Shown here: positions 35,065-44,545 of the stretch, piece after piece
Position numbering within the stretch: the first letter of the stretch is position 1
How the letters are laid out: every line of letters begins with the position of its first letter
Assembly (NCBI GenBank): GCA_022799115.1
Contig: JAAWNT010000001.1
Coordinates: forward strand, 146,865-210,864
Source: Clostridiales bacterium
GTDB lineage: Bacteria > Bacillota > Clostridia > Oscillospirales > Acutalibacteraceae
Length of the DNA stretch: 64,000 nt
Direction: 5' to 3'
Notes under the pieces: generated by a model
Told to the model about the DNA's origin: nothing
What the model saw: the letters and a program-made list of their open reading frames with translations, nothing else
Databases searched by the model: none
Program-made: the position numbers and the translations under genes

Positions 35065-37068
35065 CTAAACAATAACTCGAAACGCAAGCGCCATTTCAAC
35101 TATATTTAAAAAGAGAATTGCAAATATAATATACTTACTCATATCCCTTTTTAATGTAATATTTGAATTTCTAAATAGCAACAAAAACGCTGGTAAGATA
35201 GGAAGGAAATATCTCCCCTGTACACCTTCAATAATTGAACTGTCAATAGGAGTCCAACTGATAAACAAACCTACTTCGGTACAAATTGCAACTCCAATCA
35301 ACACAAGAATAATCCAAATCTTATGAGAAGCTTTTATTAATTGATGCTCGCTTTCGATCTTTAGACAAGAAATAAATAATAAGATAATAAAAGCGATGCC
35401 AACAAAATTTGGTATGCCTATATTCAACCATCCGAGCGATCCCCCTATAAGTGAATGGATATAAAAATCCATATAATCAATAAAGGTGGTTATCAATATT
35501 CTAATAAATCCGAAAGGATTGTGCAGTATCCATCCTACCGTATAAGGAGGAAGACCACTCCAGGAAACAATAGAATCCCCCCCACCTTTAAAAGCCATCG
35601 GTAAAAGGGTATTTAATATAAATAGAGCAATTGCAAGAAAAGAGATCGTGCTCTTAGTTATAACATGTTGTTTTTTGCTATTAAATCTCTTTGCTGGTAT
35701 TAATAAGGCAAGGAAACAGAGCAACATATAAGCGCCACTTTTAAACAACGTAAGCCATGAACCAAAGAAGCACAATAAGACAATATCAAATATTTCTATT
35801 TTTTCTTCTCCATATGCCATCTTTACCACACAGGCAATAAAATAGAATGATACCGCCATAATGATGCAATCAGTGGAAAATGATGCGGCTTGGTGAATAG
35901 ACATTGGAAGCAATGCCACAGTAAACAGTATCATTTTCCCTATTGGCAGTTTTTTTAAAGCCAAGTAAACCAAGATTATATAAAATAGATAATTAAAAAG
36001 TCGTCCCAGATATAATACAGGAATAAACCCTAAATTAAGTATTCTTCCAATGGTGATGCCAATTGCGGATGGAAAATAGACGAATTTGGATGTACCTACA
36101 TCTCTACCGTTAGTCTCAATCAGCGTACTATCTTTGCAGGTCTGAAAAAAGTTCTCTGCTACATATTTATAAAGCTTTGGTGTTGGGGTTTGTTTGAGTG
36201 TATTCAGAATAGTCTTATCATCTTGGCGCATTAGTAAATGCCCATTTTCGGTTTGATGGCCTAAAAACATCATTTGATCCGAGTAGCGGTAAGAAGTTTC
36301 TATATGGGCCTGTTCATCTGGAATAGACATAGGTATCATCATCAATGAATAGCAAAATCCCAAAAATGCAGCAAGAATAATAAAAGCCTTGGTAAGCTTT
36401 ATTTTTCTTATAAAAATAAAATAATATGCAGCACAAAGTGCCAGTAATATAACTACTGTAGCTATTATATAGATCAAATTCAGATACGAATTGTCACCAG
36501 AATAGACCTTAAAAATAGCATCTCCTTCGGCCTGTACGTCATTGAGATCCGATATGCCATCTGGTAATCGATCGTTTTTGGACATCCAAATCGAAAGCTG
36601 ATCTTGAGGGGATATCGAAAGAACTTTTATTGTAATTTCAAAAGAATCACCATTTACATTCTTAACTGGTTGATCAAACAGAAAATCCTGATGTTTATTA
36701 TCCTTTAATAATCCCATTGCTAATTTCTGTTCAAATAAGAGAGAATTAGAAGTCATATTTCGAATTTCAACTTGAAGCTCACCGGAATTCACGCGCTGGT
36801 ACGTACCAAACTTTATTGAAACTCCGGATATTTCATCTACATTTGAGATGAAGGTCTGTTTCCAAACATCTCCTGTTTTCAACTGATCCGATGGTGTCTC
36901 GCTCCCAGTAACCTCAATGGTCGCATAGGGTTCCTTACTCGCGGGATACACAGAGGTTTTAAAGATATATAAAGCAAAACCAGCCAAAAAAACAAATAAT
37001 ATCCCAAAACAAATAATTTGTTTATGCCTAGCCCAAATTTGCGCCCCTTTTTCCATTAATCGTTCCAT
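35065..37068 (-). CDS. DUF2142 membrane protein
   Basis: A 667-residue membrane protein of the DUF2142 family. TM1 is at about residues 20-37, then an extracytoplasmic domain to about 195 with a beta-rich look, then some 12 further hydrophobic segments. The family motif is in MSIPDEQAHIETSYR near residue 245, resembling the first-loop acidic motif of GT-C glycosyltransferases. A role in adding sugars to the glycan outside the membrane is likely but unproven. The start follows AGGAGGG. AT content is high, as in licD. Confidence 0.9.
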   Translation of the reverse strand: MERLMEKGAQIWARHKQIICFGILFVFLAGFALYIFKTSVYPASKEPYATIEVTGSETPSDQLKTGDVWKQTFISNVDEISGVSIKFGTYQRVNSGELQVEIRNMTSNSLLFEQKLAMGLLKDNKHQDFLFDQPVKNVNGDSFEITIKVLSISPQDQLSIWMSKNDRLPDGISDLNDVQAEGDAIFKVYSGDNSYLNLIYIIATVVILLALCAAYYFIFIRKIKLTKAFIILAAFLGFCYSLMMIPMSIPDEQAHIETSYRYSDQMMFLGHQTENGHLLMRQDDKTILNTLKQTPTPKLYKYVAENFFQTCKDSTLIETNGRDVGTSKFVYFPSAIGITIGRILNLGFIPVLYLGRLFNYLFYIILVYLALKKLPIGKMILFTVALLPMSIHQAASFSTDCIIMAVSFYFIACVVKMAYGEEKIEIFDIVLLCFFGSWLTLFKSGAYMLLCFLALLIPAKRFNSKKQHVITKSTISFLAIALFILNTLLPMAFKGGGDSIVSWSGLPPYTVGWILHNPFGFIRILITTFIDYMDFYIHSLIGGSLGWLNIGIPNFVGIAFIILLFISCLKIESEHQLIKASHKIWIILVLIGVAICTEVGLFISWTPIDSSIIEGVQGRYFLPILPAFLLLFRNSNITLKRDMSKYIIFAILFLNIVEMALAFRVIV

Positions 37069-37091
37069 TTTTCCCTCCTAAAACTTACCTA

Positions 37092-38897
37092 TCAATTTTG
37101 TGTGTTTAGACTGAAATTCTCCCGCTCCAGTGAAAAATTGGGGTTAAAGTAGGGGTCCCCCCGATCCAGGAATTCTTTCCATGTGGTACGGAAAAGCTCC
37201 TGTTCTTGTTCAAATCGTTGTTTATTGGCTTGTTCTAAATCGCTGCCCCGTGTTTTGGATTCGAAGTGGTACAGCTCTGCGAAAGGAGTAAACACCACCA
37301 GCTTGTCCATCTGCCGTACACGCAGACAAAGGTCCACATCGTTATAAGCCACCACAAAACGTTCGTCGAATCCTCCGGCTTTATCAAAGACCTCCGCAGG
37401 CATCATCATACATGCCGCAGTTACCGCACTGTAGTTCTGGGCGTAATACAACCGGCCCATATATCCCAGGTTGCTTTTATCGTAGCGGTAATGCACATGT
37501 CCCGCGGTTCCGGCAATTCCCACCACAACGCCTGCATGCTGGATGGTGTCGTCGGGATAGTAAAGCTTTGCACCCACAGCGCCCACATCTCCGCGCTGCG
37601 CATACATCAGCATTTCCTGCATCCAGTCGTTTGCAATCACTTGAACATCATTGTTTAAAAACAGCAGATACTCGCCCTTTGCATATTTCCGTCCAAAATT
37701 ATTGATGGCCGAATAGTTAAAGTCCTGATCCCATTTTACCACCTGTATATTTGGATTTCGTTTCAAACTTTCATAATAGTCAAAGGTTTCTTTTTCTTGG
37801 CTGTTGTTTTCCATCACAATTATCTCATAATTCCGATAGGTACTCTTTTCCTGGATGGATTGAATGCAGCGGGATAGATCCGTAACATGATCTTTGTTGG
37901 GAATCAGAATAGAAATCAATGGTTCCCCATGTATTTGATACCGTATCCGGTAAATAGACGTCAACCGGGGAGCGTCCAATGCCTCGCCTTCCAGGCCACA
38001 GCGCTTGAGATGATCGTTGATGGCTCGTTTGGCAGAGTCGATGCAATAGGGTTTCGCGCTGATGTCGCTGGCCACCGAACCGGAATGGCTGCGCCAAAAA
38101 TACAGCACCTTGGGGATATGCACGATATGCTTCGCCTTCTCTGTCAGACGCAGAATGATGTCGTAGTCCTGGCTTCCGTCATAACGATGGTCGAACCATC
38201 CCGCCTGGTTGAGCAAATCCCTGCTGAACACGGAAAAATGACAGATGTAATTATTCGCCCGCAGATTATCGATGGCAAAATCCGGCTTGCAGTGTACGGT
38301 CAGTACATCGTCCAGATTTTCAGTCAAAGTCATCTCGTCGGTATAGAGAAAATCCGCTTGTTGTTCGTGAATGGCCTTAGCATTTTCAAAGAGCACAGAG
38401 GGATGCAGCACATCGTCGTGGTCAAACAAGGCAATGTAATCGCCGGTGGACATTTCGATGCAGGCGTTGGTATTGTCCGCAATTCCCCAGTTTTTCTCCA
38501 ATTTCTTATAACGGATGCGGCTATCCTTCTGAGCAAGCTCCATGACCTTCCGGCCCACCTCTTCATGCTCCGAGTCGCTGCCGTCCGCCATGCACAGCTC
38601 CCAATTGGGATAGGTCTGCGCAACCACCGAATCGATCATCTCTGTCAAGTAAGGGATCGGGGTGTTATACAATGGCACAAGAATACTAAACTTCACGTCT
38701 CTGGGGAATTCAACGGTCCGTTCCCATTCCAACCGCTCCTCGCTGGGCGTCAATACAAGCTTTCCAAACTGCTTAAAATTTTCCTGCTGCTTCAGGCTTC
38801 CCCTGGTCTTGCGATAGGTGGCCCGCACGCCGTCGTGCAGCACGCTTTTTACCCCTTTTCGTATTAACCGCGCCATCCGGTTCAGCTTATCAACCAT
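37092..38897 (-). CDS. Tandem-domain glycosyltransferase family 2
   Basis: A 601-residue cytosolic protein with two GT2 domains. The first begins FSILVPLYNTPIPYLTEMID (about residue 70) and has the DDV and DG..D motifs; the second begins ISILIPNKDHVTDLSRCIQS (about 330) and has FLNNDVQV and the AYNDVDLCLRVRQ end. Such two-domain enzymes, as in rhamnan synthesis loci, often alternate two linkages or sugars. Start choice: ATG 38897 follows GGAGGGG; the longer frame from 38918 overlaps this site. The ABC transporter ATPase gene precedes it. Confidence 0.93.
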   Translation of the reverse strand: MVDKLNRMARLIRKGVKSVLHDGVRATYRKTRGSLKQQENFKQFGKLVLTPSEERLEWERTVEFPRDVKFSILVPLYNTPIPYLTEMIDSVVAQTYPNWELCMADGSDSEHEEVGRKVMELAQKDSRIRYKKLEKNWGIADNTNACIEMSTGDYIALFDHDDVLHPSVLFENAKAIHEQQADFLYTDEMTLTENLDDVLTVHCKPDFAIDNLRANNYICHFSVFSRDLLNQAGWFDHRYDGSQDYDIILRLTEKAKHIVHIPKVLYFWRSHSGSVASDISAKPYCIDSAKRAINDHLKRCGLEGEALDAPRLTSIYRIRYQIHGEPLISILIPNKDHVTDLSRCIQSIQEKSTYRNYEIIVMENNSQEKETFDYYESLKRNPNIQVVKWDQDFNYSAINNFGRKYAKGEYLLFLNNDVQVIANDWMQEMLMYAQRGDVGAVGAKLYYPDDTIQHAGVVVGIAGTAGHVHYRYDKSNLGYMGRLYYAQNYSAVTAACMMMPAEVFDKAGGFDERFVVAYNDVDLCLRVRQMDKLVVFTPFAELYHFESKTRGSDLEQANKQRFEQEQELFRTTWKEFLDRGDPYFNPNFSLERENFSLNTQN

Positions 38898-38946
38898 TCT
38901 TTCCCCTCCACATATCAATCACAAAAGATTGTTAGGAATCCAACCA

Positions 38947-39681
38947 TTATTTCGTAATCTGTTTATAGGCGTCGCACACCGTTTGGGTATCGCCCAACAT
39001 CTTCATATTGCCGTGATCCAGCCATAACACGTGCTTACACAGCCGCTCAATTTGCTCAATGGAGTGGGATACAATCAGCACGGTGGTTCCCCCGTCCATC
39101 AAATCCCGAATCCGCTTTTCACATTTTTCCTGGAACAGAAAATCACCCACCGACAGGATTTCGTCCACGATAAGGATTTCCGGCTTGGTGCAGGTGGCGA
39201 TGGCAAAGCCCAGACGCGCCATCATTCCGCTGGAATAGTTCTTCACCGCCACATCCACAAAATTCCTGAGCTCGGCGAATTCGATGATTTCATCAAATTT
39301 TTCCTTCATCTGCCTGCGGGAATATCCCAAAACAGACCCGTTTAAAAACACATTTTCCCGCGCGGTCAGATCCAGATCAAACCCCGCTCCCAGCTCGATC
39401 ATGGGTGAAATGGTTCCATAGGTCTTCACGCTCCCCTTGCTGGGCTTCAGTATGCCGGATATCACCTTGAGCAACGTACTTTTGCCGGAACCATTGAGGC
39501 CTACGATTCCGAACACGTCCCCTTTCTCAATGGTAACGCTGACGTCTTTGAGGGCAAGAAATTCCTCGAAAAAAAGCTGACGCTTCATCAGGCGAATCAT
39601 ATATTCCTTAATGCTGTCCACCTTATCCTTGGACATATTAAACCGCATGGTTACCTGATTGATTTCTACCGCATTAGCCAA
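38947..39681 (-). CDS. Polysaccharide ABC transporter ATP-binding protein (Wzt/TagH type)
   Basis: A 244-residue ATPase that powers export of the glycan. Walker A GLNGSGKST, the signature YSSGMMARLGFA and Walker B ILIVDEIL are present. The N-terminal segment before Walker A is long, as is normal for polysaccharide exporters (RfbE/TagH). The C-terminal carbohydrate-binding domain that some Wzt proteins carry is absent, so chain-end recognition is not indicated. It is paired with the permease 17 bp upstream. Confidence 0.95.
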   Translation of the reverse strand: MANAVEINQVTMRFNMSKDKVDSIKEYMIRLMKRQLFFEEFLALKDVSVTIEKGDVFGIVGLNGSGKSTLLKVISGILKPSKGSVKTYGTISPMIELGAGFDLDLTARENVFLNGSVLGYSRRQMKEKFDEIIEFAELRNFVDVAVKNYSSGMMARLGFAIATCTKPEILIVDEILSVGDFLFQEKCEKRIRDLMDGGTTVLIVSHSIEQIERLCKHVLWLDHGNMKMLGDTQTVCDAYKQITK

Positions 39682-39698
39682 ATTCTCTCCCCCTCCTT

Positions 39699-40475
39699 CT
39701 ATATGTGCAGAATGAACTTATCCTGCGTCTTTTTGAATACCAGCAGACCGAGCAGCAAAAAGCCAAAGGAAAAGGCCAAACAGGTCAAATTCGCACCCCA
39801 TCCGGGAACTGTTCCGTACATCACCAGATCGCGGAAATAGGTGACATAGTGATACAGCGGATTAATCATCATAACGTTTTTCAGCCATCCGGGCAGCATA
39901 TCCACCGTATAGATAATGGGGGTCAGATAAGTCCAAGCAGTCAGCCATACGGAATACAGATGACCTACATCCCGGAAAAACACATTGATGGAAGCTAAAA
40001 TCAGTCCGAATCCAATTGCAAAGATCAAAGCATATACCAATGGAACCGGGAACAAAAGCAGCGTCCAATGCCACTGATTTCCGTAGATCAGCATAATGAT
40101 AATCACAGCAATCAGGGAAAACAGCATATTCACGAAAGAAAACAGCGTCTTCTCCACCGGAAAAATATATTTGGGCACATATACCTTTTTTATCAGCGGT
40201 GCAGAGGATATGATAGAGACCAGCGCCGAAGATGTGGCCTCGGAGATAAAGTTGAAAATCAGGGAACCGGTTAAGTAATACAGAGGAAAATTATCGATTT
40301 TAATTCTCAAAACGGTATTGAACACCGTGGTGACCACCAGCATCATAAGCAGGGGGTTTAGGATACTCCACACCAGCCCCAACACCGAACGCCGGTATTT
40401 CACTTTTAAATCTCTGGAAATGAGGTCCTCCAGCAGGAAGCGATACCTCATAAAGGTTTGTATCTGTTTCTTCAA
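39699..40475 (-). CDS. Polysaccharide ABC transporter permease (Wzm/TagG type)
   Basis: A 258-residue integral membrane protein with six hydrophobic segments of the ABC-2 type. The N-terminal RYRFLLEDLISRDLKVKYRRS and VLGLVWSILNPL are typical of O-antigen and teichoic-acid exporters. It forms the channel with the ATPase encoded next. Confidence 0.95.
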   Translation of the reverse strand: MKKQIQTFMRYRFLLEDLISRDLKVKYRRSVLGLVWSILNPLLMMLVVTTVFNTVLRIKIDNFPLYYLTGSLIFNFISEATSSALVSIISSAPLIKKVYVPKYIFPVEKTLFSFVNMLFSLIAVIIIMLIYGNQWHWTLLLFPVPLVYALIFAIGFGLILASINVFFRDVGHLYSVWLTAWTYLTPIIYTVDMLPGWLKNVMMINPLYHYVTYFRDLVMYGTVPGWGANLTCLAFSFGFLLLGLLVFKKTQDKFILHI

Positions 40476-40497
40476 AGCGATACTCCTCTTTCGGTGA

Positions 40498-41073
40498 TTA
40501 TTTATTGCCGGGCATAGTAAAGGGGCTTTGCAAATCCTTTAGGGCCGTATTTTTCTGGTCTTTTTCACTGAGCAGGATCTCCATGCCCTCCTCAATGGGC
40601 CATTCCACGCCCACGTCGGGATCATTCCACATGAGTCCCCCCTCGTCGGAGGGATCGTAAAAGCGGGTGCATTTATACACAAATTCCGCCGTATCGGTCA
40701 TTACAAGAAATCCGTGGGCAAATCCCTCAGGCACATAAAACTGTCGTTTGTTCTCTTCACTGAGCAATACTCCGTACCACTTGCCATAGGTCTGGCTGCC
40801 AACGCGAAGATCCACCGCCACGTCAAACACCTCGCCGCGCACCACGCGGACCAGCTTTCCCTGCGGGTTATTTTTTTGGTAGTGCAGTCCCCTGAGCACT
40901 CCCTTTTTGGATTTGCTCTGGTTGTCCTGGACAAAAACCATATCAAGGCCCGCCTCGGCAAACTCGTTATAATTGTAGGTTTCCATAAAATAGCCGCGAT
41001 GGTCCCCAAATACAGTAGGCTCTACAATCGTAAGTCCCTGGATGCCCGTTTCAATAAACTTGAATTTTCCCAT
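40498..41073 (-). CDS. rfbC: dTDP-4-dehydrorhamnose 3,5-epimerase
   Basis: Third step of dTDP-L-rhamnose synthesis. The cupin core shows FVQDNQSKSKKGVLRGLHYQ with the catalytic His, and VPEGFAHGFLVM. The 191-residue length is normal. It lies 114 bp after rfbB on the same strand. Confidence 0.97.
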   Translation of the reverse strand: MGKFKFIETGIQGLTIVEPTVFGDHRGYFMETYNYNEFAEAGLDMVFVQDNQSKSKKGVLRGLHYQKNNPQGKLVRVVRGEVFDVAVDLRVGSQTYGKWYGVLLSEENKRQFYVPEGFAHGFLVMTDTAEFVYKCTRFYDPSDEGGLMWNDPDVGVEWPIEEGMEILLSEKDQKNTALKDLQSPFTMPGNK

Positions 41074-41187
41074 GCGCTTTTACTCCCTCGCTTATTTTTT
41101 AATCTCTGGAACAAGAAAAGGCCATAACAACAGTCCGGGCGGTTGTTTCACCGCCCCGAACTGTATGCTATACCCTCTCGCTTGCAT

Positions 41188-42246
41188 TTATTTCTTGTCG
41201 TACATTTTCTCATAATAGGCCTGATATTCGCCGCTGGTCACATGTTCCATCCAATCCTTGTGACCAAGATACCACTCTATGGTCTTTTTGATCCCCACTT
41301 CAAAGGTAGTCTCGGGATACCAGCCCAGATCCTTTTTGATTTTTTCCGGATCAATTCCATAGCGGCGGTCATGGCCTTTGCGATCCTCCACATGCTTCAT
41401 CATATGTTCTCCCACCTGGGGATCCACATGCTCTTTCACATACTCAATGATGGTCTTAACAATGGTGATATTGGGCCGCTCATTGTGGCCTCCCACATTG
41501 TACACCTGTCCCACCGCTCCGTCGCGCACCACCATATCGATGGCTTTGCAGTGATCCTCCACATACAGCCAATCGCGGATTTGCATGCCGTCGCCATAGA
41601 TGGGCAGATCCTTGTGTTGCAGGGTGTTATTAATCATCAGCGGAATCAACTTCTCCGGGAACTGATAGGGACCATAGTTATTGGAACAGCGGGTGATATT
41701 GATGGGGAAGCGATAGGTGTCGGCATAGGCCTTGACGAACAGGTCGGCGGAAGCCTTGCTGGAAGAATAGGGGCTGTGAGGATCCAGCGGCGTGGTTTCC
41801 ATAAAGTAGCCTGTCTCTCCCAAAGAGCCGTACACCTCGTCGGTGGAAACCTGCAAAAATTTGCAGCCCTCTTTGTATTGGTCGTCCCCTATCTGCCATG
41901 CATTTTTTGCTATGTTGAGCAGATTAACCGTACCCAGCACATTTGTTTTCACAAAAATCTCCGGATCGGAGATGCTGCGGTCCACATGGCTTTCCGCCGC
42001 GAAGTTGACCACATAGTCGAATTGATACGTCTCAAACAGGGATTCAATCGCCTCTTTGTCGCAGATGTCCGCCTGCACAAAGGTATAATTCGGATGGTTC
42101 TCCACGCTTTTCAGATTCTCCAGATTCCCTGCATACGTGAGCTTATCCAAGTTGACGATTTTCACATCGTTGTACTTATTGAGCATATAGATGACGAAAT
42201 TGGAGCCGATAAAGCCAGCCCCTCCGGTTACCAGATACGTTTTCAT
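41188..42246 (-). CDS. rfbB: dTDP-glucose 4,6-dehydratase
   Basis: Second step of dTDP-L-rhamnose synthesis, an extended short-chain dehydrogenase. NAD-binding GGAGFIGSNF is at the N-terminus, the STDEVYGSLGE segment holds the active-site acids, and YSSSKASADLFV holds the Tyr-x3-Lys pair. The 352 residues are normal. The start ATG overlaps the rfbD stop by 4 bp. Confidence 0.97.
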   Translation of the reverse strand: MKTYLVTGGAGFIGSNFVIYMLNKYNDVKIVNLDKLTYAGNLENLKSVENHPNYTFVQADICDKEAIESLFETYQFDYVVNFAAESHVDRSISDPEIFVKTNVLGTVNLLNIAKNAWQIGDDQYKEGCKFLQVSTDEVYGSLGETGYFMETTPLDPHSPYSSSKASADLFVKAYADTYRFPINITRCSNNYGPYQFPEKLIPLMINNTLQHKDLPIYGDGMQIRDWLYVEDHCKAIDMVVRDGAVGQVYNVGGHNERPNITIVKTIIEYVKEHVDPQVGEHMMKHVEDRKGHDRRYGIDPEKIKKDLGWYPETTFEVGIKKTIEWYLGHKDWMEHVTSGEYQAYYEKMYDKK

Positions 42247-43148
42247 CTGTTATTCCCGCCTTCCTTATAATTGGCAATAAAATATTGTAACGCCTCCTGC
42301 CAGGGCCGCATTTCGTCCCCTACAGTATTGCGCAGCATCATGTGTTCCAGGGAAGAGTACGCCGGACGTCTGGCCGGACGAGGAAACTCCTCGGTGGTAC
42401 AAGCCGCCACAGTGGCGTCAACTCCCGCATATTCAATGATCTTGCAGGCAAAATCATACCAGGAGCACTCCCCATCTCCGGTGCAATGATAGATACCGTA
42501 TTGTTCGGTCGCTCCCAATTTTAGAAGATGATGAGCCAAATCCGCCGCGTTGGTTGGATTTCCTCTTTGATCGTCCACCACTTTTAGATTTCCGCGTTCC
42601 CTGCCGGCCTTAATAATGGTCTTCACAAAGTTTCCACCCACATAACCGTAGAGCCAAGCGGTGCGCACGATAAAGCTGCGAGAACAGAACTGCTGCACAT
42701 ATTGCTCTCCCAGCAGCTTGGAGGCGCCATACACGCTTTGGGGATTGCACAAATCCCATTCCACATAGGGCTTGTCCCCATCTCCAGCGAACACATAATC
42801 GGTGGATACCTGTATCAGCTTCGCACCCACCGCCTGCGCCGCCATAGCCAAATTCCGCGCTCCCAGGGCGTTTACCCGAAAAGCATCGTCCCTATTGACT
42901 TCACAAGCATCCACATTGGTATAGGCCGCGCAGTTCAGAATCAGATCGTAATCGCCCTCTTTCACGAAATCCTGTACCGCCTTTTGATCGGTGATATCCA
43001 ATTGGTCCACATCCACGCATACCACCTGGGCATTTTGGTAACAATCCGGGATCGGGCCAAGCTCGGAAGCCTGATTTTCCAGCACGACAGCCAGTTCCGT
43101 TCCCAGTTGGCCGTTGCCTCCGGTAATTAAAACATTCATAATCATCAT
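42243..43148 (-). CDS. rfbD: dTDP-4-dehydrorhamnose reductase
   Basis: Last step of dTDP-L-rhamnose synthesis. The Rossmann motif LITGGNGQLG is at the N-terminus; STDYVFAGDGDKPYVE and YGASKLLGEQYV hold the catalytic residues. The product is about 301 residues. Start choice: ATG 43148 follows GTGGAGA; a frame extended upstream to 43370 would run through the hairpin cluster and has no family similarity. Other ATGs at 43145 and 43139 are possible. Confidence 0.95.
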   Translation of the reverse strand: MMIMNVLITGGNGQLGTELAVVLENQASELGPIPDCYQNAQVVCVDVDQLDITDQKAVQDFVKEGDYDLILNCAAYTNVDACEVNRDDAFRVNALGARNLAMAAQAVGAKLIQVSTDYVFAGDGDKPYVEWDLCNPQSVYGASKLLGEQYVQQFCSRSFIVRTAWLYGYVGGNFVKTIIKAGRERGNLKVVDDQRGNPTNAADLAHHLLKLGATEQYGIYHCTGDGECSWYDFACKIIEYAGVDATVAACTTEEFPRPARRPAYSSLEHMMLRNTVGDEMRPWQEALQYFIANYKEGGNNR

Positions 43149-43205
43149 CCGTTTCTCCACGCAGTTTACCAATGCCAGCCTTTGGAATTGGCGGCTTCTT
43201 CCATA

Positions 43206-43345
43206 GCTTGCCTCTATTTTGCGTGGAAAATACAGGCAGCCGCAAAAACATTGTCGGGCATCCACCCTGCATCCAGGGTCTAGGCCTGGAAAACCGCAAA
43301 AGGAGGAAAACTTCCTCCGTGACCGCTGTTCGCAGTGGCGGCGCG
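43206..43345. repeat. Cluster of four hairpins between rfbA and rfbD
   Basis: Four inverted repeats lie in 140 bp: GCCT-c-TATTTT / AAAATA-c-AGGC (43211-43238), ACCCTG / CAGGGT (43264-43279), GGAGGAA / TTCCTCC (43302-43318), and CCGCTG / CAGTGG (43323-43338). On the minus strand the third is followed by TTTTGCGGTTTT and could end rfbA transcripts. The density is unlike the other spacers in this locus. It may be a small repetitive element or a structured RNA. The rest of the 350-bp gap (43346-43499) holds no gene. Confidence 0.6.
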
Positions 43346-43499
43346 CAGGGGAAATCTTCTTCCTTTCCATGATGCGTTCATAAATCGCAGTTTCCGGATC
43401 AAAGAAGGATTATCTTTTTCAACCGGATACGAAATGTTCACAGAATCTCTGCATATCCGTCGCCATTTCGGACCGCACAACGTTCAAAAAACAAACCTT

Positions 43500-44378
43500 C
43501 TATTTTACCTTGACCGTTTCCGCGATCTGATATAAATATTGGCCGTAATCCGTTTTTGAGAAACGGTCCGCCTGTTTCATGAGTTGCTGCTTATCAATAA
43601 ACTTATTGCGGTAGGCGATCTCTTCCAGGCAAGCCACATACAGCCCCTGACGGGTTTGTACCGCCTCAATAAAGTTGGCGGCGTCCAACATGGCGTGATG
43701 AGTCCCGGTATCCAGCCAAGCCATTCCTCGGCCAAACAGCTCCACCTTGAGTTTACCCGCCTGTAGATAGGCATTGTTCACCGATGTAATTTCCAATTCC
43801 CCACGGGCGGAAGGCTTGACATTTTTCGCAATTTCAGCCACATTGCTGTCATAAAAATACAGCCCCGGCACCGCGTAATTGGATTTTGGATTCTGGGGCT
43901 TTTCTTCTATGGAAAGCACATTGCCCTCATCGTCAAATTCCACAACGCCAAAGTCTCTGGGGTTGCTCACATGATAGCCAAAGATTGTAGCGCCCTCTTT
44001 GCGGGAAGCCGCAGAAAGCAGACGCTCCGAAAATCCATAGCCATAAAATATATTGTCGCCCAAAACCAGGCATACATTGTCGTCGCCAATAAAGCTCTCA
44101 CCCAAAATAAAGGCTTCGGCCAGCCCGTTGGGAGCTTCCTGTACCGTATAGCTGATCTCCATACCCAGCTGACTGCCGTCGCCCAGCAGCTCCTGAAACA
44201 CCAGGACGTCTCTTGGCGTGGAAATAATGAGCACTTCCCGCACCTTGGCCAGCATCAAGGTGGATAGGGGATAATAAATCATCGGTTTGTCATAAACCGT
44301 CAGTATCTGTTTGGAGCACGCAATGGTGGATGGATAGAGCCGGGTTCCCGCTCCACCCGCAAGTATGATTCCCTTCAT
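43500..44378 (-). CDS. rfbA: Glucose-1-phosphate thymidylyltransferase
   Basis: First step of dTDP-L-rhamnose synthesis. The N-terminal nucleotidyltransferase motif is [16 protein letters not shown], and later [14 protein letters not shown] and the [13 protein letters not shown] segment are typical. The 292-residue length is normal. It has a strong promoter and an AGGAGG site, and it begins the rhamnose part of the locus. Confidence 0.97.
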   Translation of the reverse strand: MKGIILAGGAGTRLYPSTIACSKQILTVYDKPMIYYPLSTLMLAKVREVLIISTPRDVLVFQELLGDGSQLGMEISYTVQEAPNGLAEAFILGESFIGDDNVCLVLGDNIFYGYGFSERLLSAASRKEGATIFGYHVSNPRDFGVVEFDDEGNVLSIEEKPQNPKSNYAVPGLYFYDSNVAEIAKNVKPSARGELEITSVNNAYLQAGKLKVELFGRGMAWLDTGTHHAMLDAANFIEAVQTRQGLYVACLEEIAYRNKFIDKQQLMKQADRFSKTDYGQYLYQIAETVKVK

Positions 44379-44412
44379 GACTTGTTGCCTCCTACTTTAG
44401 TATCGATTTGGT

Positions 44413-44442
44413 ATTATACCATGTTTTACCTGTGAATGTTAA
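44413..44442 (-). promoter_or_regulatory. rfbA promoter
   Basis: On the minus strand TTAACA (44437-44442), 18-bp spacer, TATAAT (44413-44418) with an extended -10 TGG. It can drive rfbA and the genes after it, independently of the upstream glycosyltransferases. Confidence 0.8.
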
Positions 44443-44545
44443 GCGTGTAAAAAACGAATTATCCGAAAACATGCGGAATTAACTGTATAGAATCCACGAA
44501 TTCTTTCTGCATACCGCGCTTTTTCCCTAAAACCAAGAACCATTC

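Noticed and set aside
37887..38867. 326-residue plus-strand frame opposite the tandem GT2 gene
   Set aside because: It is antisense to a clear glycosyltransferase; the coding strand has all the motifs. The same holds for long frames opposite rfbB (41143-42270), the ROK gene (61933-63216) and the dGTPase-like gene (1215-2159).
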